Assembly: GCF_044003965.1 (NCBI RefSeq)
Contig: NZ_JBAWKC010000001.1
Coordinates: 992,001-1,056,000 of the forward strand
Source: Yeosuana aquiaggeris
Lineage (GTDB): Bacteria > Bacteroidota > Bacteroidia > Flavobacteriales > Flavobacteriaceae
Length of the DNA: 64,000 nucleotides
Direction of reading: 5' to 3'
Position 1 is the stretch's first letter, and each line of letters begins with the position of its first letter. The translations under genes were made by a program, and so were the position numbers. Below, piece by piece: positions 53,212 to 61,528 of the stretch. Below the pieces are notes generated by a model. The model was not told the origin of the DNA. It made no database searches and saw only the letters and a list, made by a program, of their open reading frames with translations.

Positions 53212-54186
53212 ATGAAAAATATTCTTGTTACCGGAGCGAATGGTTTTCTTGGATCCAATACAATCAATGAATTGTTAATTCATGGTTATAGTGTTAAGGG
53301 ATTTTTAAGAGATTCAAACAAATATTATGGTGAAGTAAGTAAAAACTTAGAATTAATTGAAGGAGATATTAAAAATGTAAATGATTTAAATGCAGCATTA
53401 TTTAATTGTGATTGTGTAATACATACAGCAGCTATTACAGATCAAAGTCTTTTGAATTATGATGATTATTATGAAGTCAATGTGAAAGGAGTAATTAATG
53501 TAACAAAAGCAGCCATAAAAAATAAGGTGAATAGAATAATTTATGTTGGTACTGCTAATGAATTTGGCTATGGAAGTTTAGAAAATCTGGGAGATGAAAC
53601 TAGAGATATTAGTTATCCATTTAATAAATTATTTTACTCAAAAAGCAAGAAAGCGGCACATGATTATCTGTTAACAAAATTAAGTCAAATTGAAGTTGTT
53701 ATAGTAAATCCAACATTTATGATTGGAGCCTATGATACCAAGCCTAGTTCAGGTAAAATAGTACTTATGGGCCTAAGAAACAGATTTGTAATATGCCCAT
53801 CTGGCGGCAAGAATTTTGTTTGGGTTAAAGACGTTTCAAACGGAATAATTAATGCCATGAAAAATGGAATTAATGGAGAAGCTTATTTGTTGGCAAATGA
53901 AAACCTTAATTTTTACGATTTTTTCAATCTGCTCAGAGAAAACACAGAGAACCATTTTAAAATTATAAGGCTGCCAAATAGACTTTTGATGCTATTAGGT
54001 CAAACAGGAAGTGTTTTAAGAAAATTTGGTATCAGAACCAATTTTTCAATGGAAAATATGAAAGCCCTTTCAGTAAATAATTATTATTCAAACGAAAAAG
54101 CAAGGCGTGAATTAAGAATTGATTTTCAACCTATTGAATATGGTATTAAAGAGGCCATTTCATGGTTTTTAAAAAAGCCTAATTGA
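53212..54186 (+). CDS. NAD-dependent epimerase/dehydratase-family oxidoreductase (fourth of four)
   Basis: An extended SDR of 324 residues with the nucleotide motif TGANGFLGSNT (about 7-17), the catalytic Tyr142-xxx-Lys146 (YSKSK) and a variable C-terminal substrate domain. It resembles the first gene of the set in length and layout (IHTAA motif, VNVKG, NPTFMIGAYD) and is probably a paralogue. The conserved NPTFMIGAYDTKPSSGK stretch (about 163-179) resembles dihydroflavonol reductase/HpnA-like extended SDRs. It is 21 bases upstream of a small exported protein gene in the same unit. Confidence 0.88.
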   Translation: MKNILVTGANGFLGSNTINELLIHGYSVKGFLRDSNKYYGEVSKNLELIEGDIKNVNDLNAALFNCDCVIHTAAITDQSLLNYDDYYEVNVKGVINVTKAAIKNKVNRIIYVGTANEFGYGSLENLGDETRDISYPFNKLFYSKSKKAAHDYLLTKLSQIEVVIVNPTFMIGAYDTKPSSGKIVLMGLRNRFVICPSGGKNFVWVKDVSNGIINAMKNGINGEAYLLANENLNFYDFFNLLRENTENHFKIIRLPNRLLMLLGQTGSVLRKFGIRTNFSMENMKALSVNNYYSNEKARRELRIDFQPIEYGIKEAISWFLKKPN

Positions 54187-54207
54187 TGTTGATTAAAACC
54201 AATAATC

Positions 54208-54609
54208 ATGAAAAAATTAATGAACATGTTATTCTTTTTTGGATTGATCATTCATAGTTATGCTCAGGAAACTAAGGGTGGGTCAATTAAAATCATCGAA
54301 AAAAACATAGTTAAATCTACTTTTAATCTAAATCATAAGTTATTTTTTTTAAATGGTTTAGACATAGAGGTATCACCGCAATTTGGTAACCTCTTTATGA
54401 CGGCGGTTGAAGCAAAAAAAGTGTGGATTAACCTGAAAGATTATTATAATGATTTTGATTTTGGATTTAATTTAAGTTTAAACTACAAGTTCAAAAAAAG
54501 TCTGAATTTAAAAGCACTATACAATGTGGGGATGTTAGAATTTGATAGTTCTGATTTTCAAAAAGTTAAAAATTATAGCTTTAAACTATCAATTGATTAT
54601 GTCTTTTAG
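54208..54609 (+). CDS. Small exported protein, beta-rich, possibly outer-membrane associated
   Basis: 133 residues with a signal peptide (MKKLMNMLFFFGLIIHSYAQ) and a beta-rich mature part of about 112 residues ending in aromatic Phe (SIDYVF), the type of last residue found in outer membrane barrels. It would make only a few strands, so a complete barrel is unlikely unless it oligomerises. It follows the fourth oxidoreductase by 21 bases. No family recognised. Confidence 0.6.
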   Translation: MKKLMNMLFFFGLIIHSYAQETKGGSIKIIEKNIVKSTFNLNHKLFFLNGLDIEVSPQFGNLFMTAVEAKKVWINLKDYYNDFDFGFNLSLNYKFKKSLNLKALYNVGMLEFDSSDFQKVKNYSFKLSIDYVF

Positions 54610-54640
54610 AAACATATATAAAAAATTAAATTCAAAAATT

Positions 54641-55156
54641 ATGAAAACACTAATTAAACAAATCAAGATTTTGGCATTAGCCATGGCTTTAATATTTAGT
54701 ATGGAAGCTTATGCTCAAAAGGAGGCAAAAACACACAATGTATTCTTAAGAGTATATAATCTGGAAGGTAAAAAAATAAGTAAAGGGTCAATTATTTTTA
54801 TTAACGATTCACTTCTTGGTTTAAAAAACAGCAGTGATAAGATAGCAATAAGTATGAAAGATATTGGTTTTATAAAAACAAAACGATCTGCAGGTAATAA
54901 TGTGCTTATTGGAGCTGCTTCAGGGGCAACTTTAGGAGTAATTATGGGAGTATCATCAGCTGACCCGGACTCTTGGATTTTTGGATATACTGCAGGAGAA
55001 GGTGCTCTTGTTTTTGGTAGTTTAGGAGCAATAGGGGGCGGTGCTATAGGAGGTTTAACTTCGCTGTTTAAAAAATCCGAAACTCATATTATTAATGGGA
55101 GTGAAGTGAATTGGAATTCATTTAAAAAAAAGATTGGTGCACAAATGTTTAAATAA
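54641..55156 (+). CDS. Exported glycine-zipper-type protein
   Basis: The 171-residue protein has a signal peptide (MKTLIKQIKILALAMALIFS..EAYAQ). An N-terminal domain (about 30-80) follows, then a glycine-rich membrane-inserting stretch (LIGAASGATLGVIMGVSS and GALVFGSLGAIGGGAIGGL). This resembles Bacteroidota exported proteins with an N-terminal beta domain and a glycine zipper that can insert in the outer membrane. I chose the ATG at 54641 because the longer frame from 54542 overlaps the previous gene and hides the signal. It is the last gene before the terminator at 55166. Confidence 0.72.
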   Translation: MKTLIKQIKILALAMALIFSMEAYAQKEAKTHNVFLRVYNLEGKKISKGSIIFINDSLLGLKNSSDKIAISMKDIGFIKTKRSAGNNVLIGAASGATLGVIMGVSSADPDSWIFGYTAGEGALVFGSLGAIGGGAIGGLTSLFKKSETHIINGSEVNWNSFKKKIGAQMFK

Positions 55157-55165
55157 ATTAAAAAA

Positions 55166-55192
55166 GCCTCACAAGAAAATATCTTGTGAGGC
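55166..55192. terminator. Terminator at the end of the SDR operon
   Basis: GCCTCACAAGA (55166-55176) pairs perfectly with TCTTGTGAGGC (55182-55192) around a 5-base loop, flanked by A's on the left and TTTAAATTT on the right. On the minus strand it lies 27 bases after the remnant pnp stop codon, a position matching the terminator after the real pnp, so it was probably the original pnp terminator too. Confidence 0.85.
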
Positions 55193-55210
55193 TTTAAATT
55201 TATAAGATTT

Positions 55211-55283
55211 AAAAAAGCTTATTCGTCTTTTTTATATTCTCTTGGTCTTCTGTCATCGCGACGATCATCTCTTCGATTATTAC
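55211..55283 (-). pseudogene. Duplicated 3' end of pnp (remnant)
   Basis: This stretch aligns without gaps to 57741-57813, the 3' end of pnp and its downstream flank. From the stop codon on, 57 of 63 bases match, including the run GGTCTTCTGTCATCGCGACG. On the minus strand it reads NNRRDDRRDDRRPREYKKDE and a stop, against the real tail RRDDRRDDRRPREDKKED. Upstream in that frame (to about 55360) the peptide RSINGAIKPNGSLARHS has no pnp similarity and no start codon, so this is a non-functional fragment. It marks the left border of an inserted cassette. Confidence 0.85.
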
Positions 55284-55418
55284 TTTCAAAACTAATAATA
55301 TTGGATGTTGAATGTCTTGCTAATGAACCATTTGGTTTTATAGCCCCATTTATTGACCTATGATGAGCCTAAATTTTAGTGGCGATGTTCTAAATTGTAT
55401 TTACTAAATTTAGTATCC

Positions 55419-57686
55419 ATGATTAAGAAAATTACAATAATTTTATTAGTGTTTTGTGTCAGTTGTACTTATGCACAAAATATCTACTATTTCAGTAGCT
55501 CTGCGGGAAATGATTCTAATGCAGGTAATGAAGCCAGTCCTTTTCAGACTATTTCAAAATTAAATAGTCTGTCACTCGCTGCAGGAGATAAAATCCTATT
55601 TAAAAGAGGAGATACATTTATAGGGCAAATAGTCGTGTCTCAATCAGGTGCTAATGGGTCCCCAATTATTTATGATAGTTATGGTACAGGAGATTTACCA
55701 GTTTTAAGTGCAAGTGATGGACCTAATGGGAACCCTGACCCATTAAGCACCATAAGAATAATAGGTAAGCAATATTTGGAATTTCATAACTTAAAAATTG
55801 AAAATGGCAGGTTTGATACTACTGGTACAGATGATGACCAATCTTTTGGGATCTATATACAAAGCTTTAAAACGTTGCCAGGCTCGGGTAACTTTGAGGA
55901 TGCAGTGCTATTTAATTATTTTAGGTTTTCTAACTTAGTCGTTCAAAATATTTATTCAGTAAATAGCTCAGGTACTGCTTTTAACAATATTCGTACAACG
56001 GGTATTTATTTTCTTGATGCGTTTGTAAATGATGTTATTATTGAAGATTGTTATTTTACAGATATTGAGCGTTGTGGCATTTGGCTGAGAAAATATGTTT
56101 CAGATGCTATAATAAGAAATAATAAGTTTATTGACCTTGGAGGCTCTGGCACCATAATATCCGGTTCAAAAAGAGTACTTTATGAAAAAAACATGATGCG
56201 TTTTACTGGGTCTAATTCTGACCCGAGAATGACAGGAAGAGGAAGTGGTATGTGGGTTTTTGGCTCGGATGATGTGGTTGCCCAATATAATAGTTCTCAA
56301 CACGCCAGAGGTGCCGGAGATTCATCCGGAATGCATGTAGATTATGGGAATACAAATATTCTATTTCAATATAATTATTCAGAAGATTCTGCAGGTGGTT
56401 TTTGTGAAACTTTAGGGGCAAATGATAACATCATTTGGAGATATAATATCAGTGTAAATGATGGTACCATAGATAGAAGTGGGAAGAATAAATTATTATG
56501 GGTAAGTGATTATGCGTATGTTCCCACTAAAAGTACAAATGTCTTCATTTATAACAATACCATATATCAAGGTAAAGACTATAAAAATGTGATTGGTGAT
56601 TCAGAAATTAGTTTAAAAGCGGCTTCCTTAAATTTTATTAATAATATCATTTATTTGGAGCCTGCTGCCAAACTTGGTGAGAAGGCTTATTTGTTTGATG
56701 TGAATACGCCTAATTTCTCTAAAAATATTATGTATGGAGGAAGCATTAAATTAGATTTTAAAAATTTGGATGCGACAAAAATTATTCAATCTCCTTTGTT
56801 ATTGGCTCCAGGAAGAAGGCATTATTCAGGGTATAAACTGGTAACGGGTAGTCCGGCTTTAGGTGCAGCATTAAGTTTTACAGAACCTAGTTTCCCCTTG
56901 GCCGGTTTAGGTATATTTAGTGCAATTACATCAGATGCTACAAAAGATATTTATGGCAATCCTGTAAATTTATCAGGAGCGACAAATATAGGGGCAGATA
57001 ACGGTTCTGGAGAGCCCAGTATTCCAACTGTAGTTACCTATGAAGCTGAATCTGGTATCATTGTTGGGGGTAGTGAGATAAATTGCTCTAACGGTTCGGG
57101 AGGAAAAGCCGTGAATGTTGGAAGTGCAGGACAAACGTTGACTTTTAATACTGTTAATGTTTCTAGTACAGATTTATATTTAATTAATGTGTTTTATGCA
57201 AATCCACTTAAATCTACTTTAAAGGTAACTGTAAATGGTGGTGACACGGAATCTGTAATTTTACCATATTCAGATGCTTACTGTTATCAATCCGGGGTTC
57301 CAACAAGTTTTCCTATTATTAAAACGCTAAACGCTGGTGACAATACCATAATGTTTGAGCAAGGGATTATAGATAAAATGGAAGTAGTTTCTGTAAACGA
57401 GGCGACCTTAAGTACGGAATTTGAGCGATTTTTAGATAAAACGGAAGCTTATTTAGAAAAAACCATCATCCCTAGTAGTGAAACACTAAGGTTAATTATT
57501 AATAAAGAAATGAGTTCCCAAAATGTTGAGATTACAATTTTTGATATTAATGGTTCTTTGATTATCAGGAAAAACCTCGATTCTAAAAACATGAGCTTAG
57601 AAGCCAATCAGTTTGGAACTGGCATGAAAATACTTGTAGCTAAAGTTGGGGCCCAACTCATTGTAAAAAAGTTTATAGTTTATTGA
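55419..57686 (+). CDS. Secreted right-handed beta-helix protein with carbohydrate-binding-like and type IX sorting-like C-terminus
   Basis: A signal peptide (MIKKITIILLVFCVSCTYAQ) precedes a DUF1565-like opening (SSSAGNDSNAGNEASPFQTI). Then comes a parallel beta-helix (about 60-460) with repeated N-rich turns such as IIEDCYFTDIE and IIRNNKFIDLGG, like polysaccharide lyases and surface adhesins. A domain with TYEAESGIIVGGSEI (about 545-660) resembles CBM6/35-type carbohydrate-binding modules. The last ~75 residues (VEITIFDINGSLIIRK... KFIVY) resemble a T9SS type A sorting domain. No catalytic residues can be claimed. I chose ATG 55419 for the signal peptide; ATG 55395 adds eight residues. The gene lies between the pnp tail remnant and pnp. 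Confidence 0.85.
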   Translation: MIKKITIILLVFCVSCTYAQNIYYFSSSAGNDSNAGNEASPFQTISKLNSLSLAAGDKILFKRGDTFIGQIVVSQSGANGSPIIYDSYGTGDLPVLSASDGPNGNPDPLSTIRIIGKQYLEFHNLKIENGRFDTTGTDDDQSFGIYIQSFKTLPGSGNFEDAVLFNYFRFSNLVVQNIYSVNSSGTAFNNIRTTGIYFLDAFVNDVIIEDCYFTDIERCGIWLRKYVSDAIIRNNKFIDLGGSGTIISGSKRVLYEKNMMRFTGSNSDPRMTGRGSGMWVFGSDDVVAQYNSSQHARGAGDSSGMHVDYGNTNILFQYNYSEDSAGGFCETLGANDNIIWRYNISVNDGTIDRSGKNKLLWVSDYAYVPTKSTNVFIYNNTIYQGKDYKNVIGDSEISLKAASLNFINNIIYLEPAAKLGEKAYLFDVNTPNFSKNIMYGGSIKLDFKNLDATKIIQSPLLLAPGRRHYSGYKLVTGSPALGAALSFTEPSFPLAGLGIFSAITSDATKDIYGNPVNLSGATNIGADNGSGEPSIPTVVTYEAESGIIVGGSEINCSNGSGGKAVNVGSAGQTLTFNTVNVSSTDLYLINVFYANPLKSTLKVTVNGGDTESVILPYSDAYCYQSGVPTSFPIIKTLNAGDNTIMFEQGIIDKMEVVSVNEATLSTEFERFLDKTEAYLEKTIIPSSETLRLIINKEMSSQNVEITIFDINGSLIIRKNLDSKNMSLEANQFGTGMKILVAKVGAQLIVKKFIVY

Positions 57687-57695
57687 TATTAACAG

Positions 57696-57728
57696 AAAAG
57701 CCCACCAAAATTATTTTGGTGGGCTTTT
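57696..57728. terminator. Bidirectional terminator between the beta-helix gene and pnp
   Basis: AAAAGCCCACCAAAA (57696-57710) pairs perfectly with TTTTGGTGGGCTTTT (57714-57728) around a 3-base loop. The A and T ends serve as U-tracts in both directions, for the beta-helix gene on the plus strand and pnp on the minus strand. Confidence 0.92.
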
Positions 57729-57748
57729 CATATAATTTTTAAAAGAAC

Positions 57749-60013
57749 TTAATCTTCTTTTTTATCTTCTCTAGGTCTTCTGTCATCGCGACGGTCATCT
57801 CTTCGATTATCACGTCCGCGATTGTCTCTACCTCTGTTATCACGGCCACCACTTCGGTTATCATCTCTTGGCGGTCTGGCTACGTAACCTTCTGGTTTTT
57901 CTAATAAGGCTTTACGAGATACTTTCTCTTTCCGTGTTTTTGGATCTACACCAAAATACTTCACTTCAAAAACATCACCCATATTGACTACATCCGAAAC
58001 ATTTTCAGTGCGTTCCCAAGCTAATTCGCTTACATGTAATAAGACTTCGTTTCCTGGGGCATCCAAATATTCTACTACGGCACCAAAATCCAGCATTTTA
58101 ATCACTTTCACTTTATAAGTACCACCAACCGTTGGTTTGAACATTAAAGAATCTATTTTAGCTAAAACAGCATCAATACCATCTTGATTGGTTCCTAAAA
58201 TTTCAACAATTCCTTCTTCAGTAATAGGGTCTTCATTGATAACAATAGTTGTTTTGGTAGCTTTTTGTAATTCTTGAATTACTTTTCCACCAGGACCAAT
58301 TAAGGCACCAATAAATTCGTTAGGAATCACTCTAGTAATCATTTTAGGTGCATGAGCCTTCACGTCTGCATTAGGTGCAGCAATCGTTTCAGTTAACTTG
58401 CCTAAAATATGTAAACGTCCGGCTTGTGCCTGTTTCAAAGCATTTACCAAAATTTCATAAGACAATCCTTTTACTTTGATGTCCATCTGGCAAGCGGTAA
58501 TACCATCAGCCGTACCAGTTACTTTAAAGTCCATATCACCTAAATGATCTTCATCACCTAAGATATCAGACAACACAGCATATTTTCCGGTCTCCAAATC
58601 GGTGATCAATCCCATAGCTATTCCAGAAACTGGTTTTTTAATTTGAACACCAGCATCCATTAATGCCATTGTACCAGCACAAACAGTAGCCATAGAAGAT
58701 GAACCGTTAGATTCTAATACTTCTGAGACCACTCTTACTGTATAAGGACAATCAGCAGGAACCATACCTTTTAAGGCACGTTGTGCTAAATTTCCATGAC
58801 CTACTTCACGACGAGACGTTCCTCTTAAAGGACGTGCTTCACCAGTTGAAAAAGGAGGGAAGTTATAATGTAAATAGAAACGCTCTTCACCTTCAAACGA
58901 TGGCATATCTATTTGGTTCGCCTCTCTAGAGGTTCCTAAAGTAACAGTAGCTAAAGCCTGAGTTTCTCCACGAGTAAAAATAGAAGAACCATGAGTTGAT
59001 GGTAAATAATCTACCTCACACCAGATAGGTCTGATTTCATCAGTCTTACGACCATCTAGACGCAAGCCTTCATTTAGGGTTAAATCTCTTACTGCTTTTT
59101 TCTCAGCTTTAGAATAGTATTTTGAAACCAGTCCTCCATAATCAGCTAATTCTTCTTCTGTAAAAGTAGCTTTCACTTCTTCTTTTATAGATTCAAATGC
59201 AGCGCTGCGTTCATGTTTTGCTGAAGCAGCTCTTGCTACGGCATATACTTTATCATAAGTTAAGGCACTTATTTTTTTGGCTAAATCGTCATCTTCTCTT
59301 TCAACTTCATATTCACGAGTTTCTTTTTTGCCAAAGGCTTCAGCTAATTTTATTTGAGCAGCACATTGTATTTTAATAGCATCATGTGCAAACTTGATAG
59401 CGTCAACCATTTCTTCTTCAGAGATCTCACTCATTTCGCCTTCAACCATCATGACTGAATCTGCAGAGGCACCAATCATCATGTCTATATCAGATTCTAA
59501 TAATTGCGCTCTTGTAGGGTTGATAATGAATTTTCCATTTACACGACCCACTCTAGCTTCTGAAATTGGTGTTTCAAAAGGAATATCAGATAATTGAATG
59601 GCAGCTGAAGCAGCTAATCCAGCCATAGCGTCTGGCATAACATCATCGTCATGAGACATTAACTGCACCATAACTTGTGTTTCAGCATGATAATCTTTTG
59701 GAAATAACGGACGTAAAACACGATCTACAAGACGCATGGTTAATACTTCACCATCACTAGGTCTTGCTTCTCTTTTAAAGAAACCGCCTGGATAACGTCC
59801 AGAGGCCGCAAATTTTTCTCTGTAATCTACAGTTAAAGGTAAAAAATCAACATCACTTTGTTGATAGTTGGAAACGACTGTACATAACAACATACATTTT
59901 CCTGATTGCACAACAACAGATCCATGGGCCTGTTTTGCTAATTTTCCGGTTTCAATAGAAATTTCTCTACCGTCGCCAAGGTCTATGACCTCTTTAAATA
60001 CTTTTGGAATCAT
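57749..60013 (-). CDS. pnp: Polyribonucleotide nucleotidyltransferase (PNPase)
   Basis: A phosphorolytic 3'-5' exoribonuclease central to mRNA decay. Two RNase PH domains are visible: the first starts with SGKCMLLCTVVSNYQQSDVDFLPLTV-like sequence and GRYPGGFFKREARPS; the second contains FTRGETQALATVTLG and YPPFSTGE-like YNFPPFSTGEARP. A KH domain (about 570-630, IGALIGPGGKVIQEL) and an S1 domain (about 640-710, VKVIKMLDFGAVVEYL) follow. The C-terminus is an Arg/Asp/Gly-rich tail (about 718-754) common in Bacteroidota. The 754 residues match. The tail's 3' DNA is duplicated at 55211-55283. Upstream is rpsO, with a terminator between. Confidence 0.97.
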   Translation of the reverse strand: MIPKVFKEVIDLGDGREISIETGKLAKQAHGSVVVQSGKCMLLCTVVSNYQQSDVDFLPLTVDYREKFAASGRYPGGFFKREARPSDGEVLTMRLVDRVLRPLFPKDYHAETQVMVQLMSHDDDVMPDAMAGLAASAAIQLSDIPFETPISEARVGRVNGKFIINPTRAQLLESDIDMMIGASADSVMMVEGEMSEISEEEMVDAIKFAHDAIKIQCAAQIKLAEAFGKKETREYEVEREDDDLAKKISALTYDKVYAVARAASAKHERSAAFESIKEEVKATFTEEELADYGGLVSKYYSKAEKKAVRDLTLNEGLRLDGRKTDEIRPIWCEVDYLPSTHGSSIFTRGETQALATVTLGTSREANQIDMPSFEGEERFYLHYNFPPFSTGEARPLRGTSRREVGHGNLAQRALKGMVPADCPYTVRVVSEVLESNGSSSMATVCAGTMALMDAGVQIKKPVSGIAMGLITDLETGKYAVLSDILGDEDHLGDMDFKVTGTADGITACQMDIKVKGLSYEILVNALKQAQAGRLHILGKLTETIAAPNADVKAHAPKMITRVIPNEFIGALIGPGGKVIQELQKATKTTIVINEDPITEEGIVEILGTNQDGIDAVLAKIDSLMFKPTVGGTYKVKVIKMLDFGAVVEYLDAPGNEVLLHVSELAWERTENVSDVVNMGDVFEVKYFGVDPKTRKEKVSRKALLEKPEGYVARPPRDDNRSGGRDNRGRDNRGRDNRRDDRRDDRRPREDKKED

Positions 60014-60142
60014 AATTTTTTAATTCTAATTAAACAATGGTCGTTGTGTTGTAGTAGTTGTTGTTGTGAGACCAATGAAAAACTATAGTAAGCTTCTTAT
60101 TTTGTGTTATTTATACTCATACACAAGAGTCATATTTTTAAA

Positions 60143-60166
60143 CAAAAAAGAGGCGTGAAGCCTCTT
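60143..60166 (-). terminator. Terminator between rpsO and pnp
   Basis: AAGAGGC (60148-60154) pairs with GCCTCTT (60160-60166) around a 5-base loop; on the minus strand a T-run follows (A-run at 60143-60148). It lies four bases after the rpsO stop and would separate rpsO from pnp, or allow partial read-through. Confidence 0.85.
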
Positions 60167-60170
60167 TTTA

Positions 60171-60440
60171 TTATTTTCTTAATCCTAATTCTTTCACTAT
60201 GGCACGATATCTTAAGATATCCTTTTTAGTTAAATAGTCCAGTAAAGCTCTACGTTTACCAACTAATTTTACTAATGAACGCTCAGTATTAAAATCTTTA
60301 CGATTGTTTTTTAAGTGTTCTGTTAAGTGATTGATTCTATGCGTGAATAACGCAATTTGTCCTTCTGCAGTACCGGTATCGTTCTTGCCTTTACCGTGTT
60401 TTGAGAAGATTCCTTCTTTAACTTCTTTTGTTAAATACAT
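60171..60440 (-). CDS. rpsO: 30S ribosomal protein S15
   Basis: S15 binds the central domain of 16S rRNA and helps form the subunit bridge. The 89-residue protein shows the family motifs DTGTAEGQIALFTHRINHLTEHL (helices 1-2; the first 20 residues of this are diagnostic), HLKNNRKDFNTERSL and VGKRRALLDYL. The N-terminal MYLTKEVKEGIFSKHGKG is the Bacteroidota form. The leader has a -7 box and a short palindrome (60472-60488) where S15 autoregulation might act. rpsO followed by pnp is a widely conserved pair. Confidence 0.97.
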   Translation of the reverse strand: MYLTKEVKEGIFSKHGKGKNDTGTAEGQIALFTHRINHLTEHLKNNRKDFNTERSLVKLVGKRRALLDYLTKKDILRYRAIVKELGLRK

Positions 60441-60471
60441 GCTAATATTATTAAAATGATTTTTATGTATA

Positions 60472-60488
60472 CGAAAGATTTTCTTTCG
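60472..60488 (-). repeat. Palindromic hairpin in the rpsO leader
   Basis: CGAAAGA/TCTTTCG with a 3-base loop (60472-60488) is transcribed in the leader, between the -7 box and the rpsO start. Autoregulation of rpsO by S15 binding to leader structure is known in several bacteria; whether this hairpin has that role is inference. Confidence 0.4.
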
Positions 60489-60493
60489 AGCGG

Positions 60494-60501
60494 CAAATAT
60501 A
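60494..60501 (-). promoter_or_regulatory. -7 box of rpsO
   Basis: Minus-strand TATATTTG, an exact TAnnTTTG match, 53 bases upstream of the ATG. A TTCG about 18 bases further upstream is a poor -33 candidate. Confidence 0.5.
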
Positions 60502-60551
60502 GTAATAATTAATGATTTACGAATAATTCACTAAAAATAAATTCGCACTAA

Positions 60552-61409
60552 TTATGCTCGTAAAGGTTGATTCGTAATCAAATCGATGTATTGATTGATT
60601 TTGTTTTTTAAATGTTTACGTTCTGAAATGAAATCTAAAAAGCCATGTTCCAACAAAAATTCTGAGGTCTGAAACCCTTCAGGTAACTCTTGACCAGTCG
60701 TGTCTTTTACAACACGTGGACCCGCAAATCCAATTAATGCCCCAGGTTCAGCAATATTAATATCTCCTAACATAGCGAATGAGGCCGTTGTTCCTCCTGT
60801 AGTTGGATCTGTACATAATGAAATATATGGGATGCCTGCATCGGATAATTGAGCTAGTTTTACAGATGTTTTTGCTAATTGCATCAACGATAAGGCCGCT
60901 TCCATCATACGTGCTCCACCAGATTTTGAAATAATCATGAAAGGGATCTTGTTTTTTAAAGCGTAGTCAGCTGCACGAGTAATTTTTTCACCAACAACAC
61001 TACCCATTGAACCGCCAATAAAAGCAAAATCCATACAAGCAATAACCAGGTCTTTGCCTTTTGATTTACCTACAGCAGCACGAACGGCATCTTTAAGTTT
61101 TGTTTTTTCCTGAGCTTGTTTTAATCTATCCGGATATTTTTTAGTATCAATAAATTTTAAGGGATCTCTAGATTCTAAATTGGCATCTAATTCCTTAAAT
61201 TCATTGTTGTCGAATAAGATTTCAAAGTATTCTTTACTACCAATACGTACATGATATCCATCTTCCGGACTGACATAGAAATTTTTTTCTAATTCGTCGG
61301 CATCAACAATTTTTCCAGTGGGTGATTTATACCATAATCCTTTGGGAGTGTCTTTTTTATCCTGAGTAGTAGTGGTAATTCCTTTTGTTTTTCTTTTAAA
61401 CCAAGACAT
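60552..61409 (-). CDS. accD: Acetyl-CoA carboxylase carboxyltransferase subunit beta
   Basis: This forms, with AccA, the carboxyltransferase that makes malonyl-CoA for fatty acid synthesis. Crotonase-fold motifs are visible: DFAFIGGSMGSVVGEKI (about 127-143), ISKSGGARMMEAALSL (about 160-175), TDPTTGGTTASFA (about 200-212) and GFAGPRVV (about 227-234). The N-terminal part keeps the usual layout (LWYKSPTGKIVDADELEKN) but lacks the four cysteines that form the zinc ribbon in E. coli AccD. The 285 residues are normal. It has its own -7 box (TAATTTTG, 61470-61477) 60 bases upstream. Confidence 0.97.
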   Translation of the reverse strand: MSWFKRKTKGITTTTQDKKDTPKGLWYKSPTGKIVDADELEKNFYVSPEDGYHVRIGSKEYFEILFDNNEFKELDANLESRDPLKFIDTKKYPDRLKQAQEKTKLKDAVRAAVGKSKGKDLVIACMDFAFIGGSMGSVVGEKITRAADYALKNKIPFMIISKSGGARMMEAALSLMQLAKTSVKLAQLSDAGIPYISLCTDPTTGGTTASFAMLGDINIAEPGALIGFAGPRVVKDTTGQELPEGFQTSEFLLEHGFLDFISERKHLKNKINQYIDLITNQPLRA

Positions 61410-61469
61410 AAATTCTAGATTTTATATTTACGATTGTAGCTATTATCAACCGTTACCTTTTAAGGCCTG

Positions 61470-61477
61470 CAAAATTA
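61470..61477 (-). promoter_or_regulatory. Candidate -7 box of accD
   Basis: Minus-strand TAATTTTG fits TAnnTTTG, 60 bases upstream of the accD ATG at 61409. No good -33 element is seen, so the call is tentative. Confidence 0.35.
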
Positions 61478-61528
61478 TGCTCTATAAATGCTGTTTTTAA
61501 TAATAACATTTATAAAGATAAAATATAA

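Noticed and set aside
54542..54640. Longer start for the glycine-zipper protein
   Set aside because: It overlaps the previous gene and hides the signal peptide that begins at 54641.
55284..55360. Open minus-strand frame upstream of the pnp remnant (RSINGAIKPNGSLARHS)
   Set aside because: It has no start codon, is bounded by a stop and shows no recognisable family; treated as sequence at the insertion border, not a gene.
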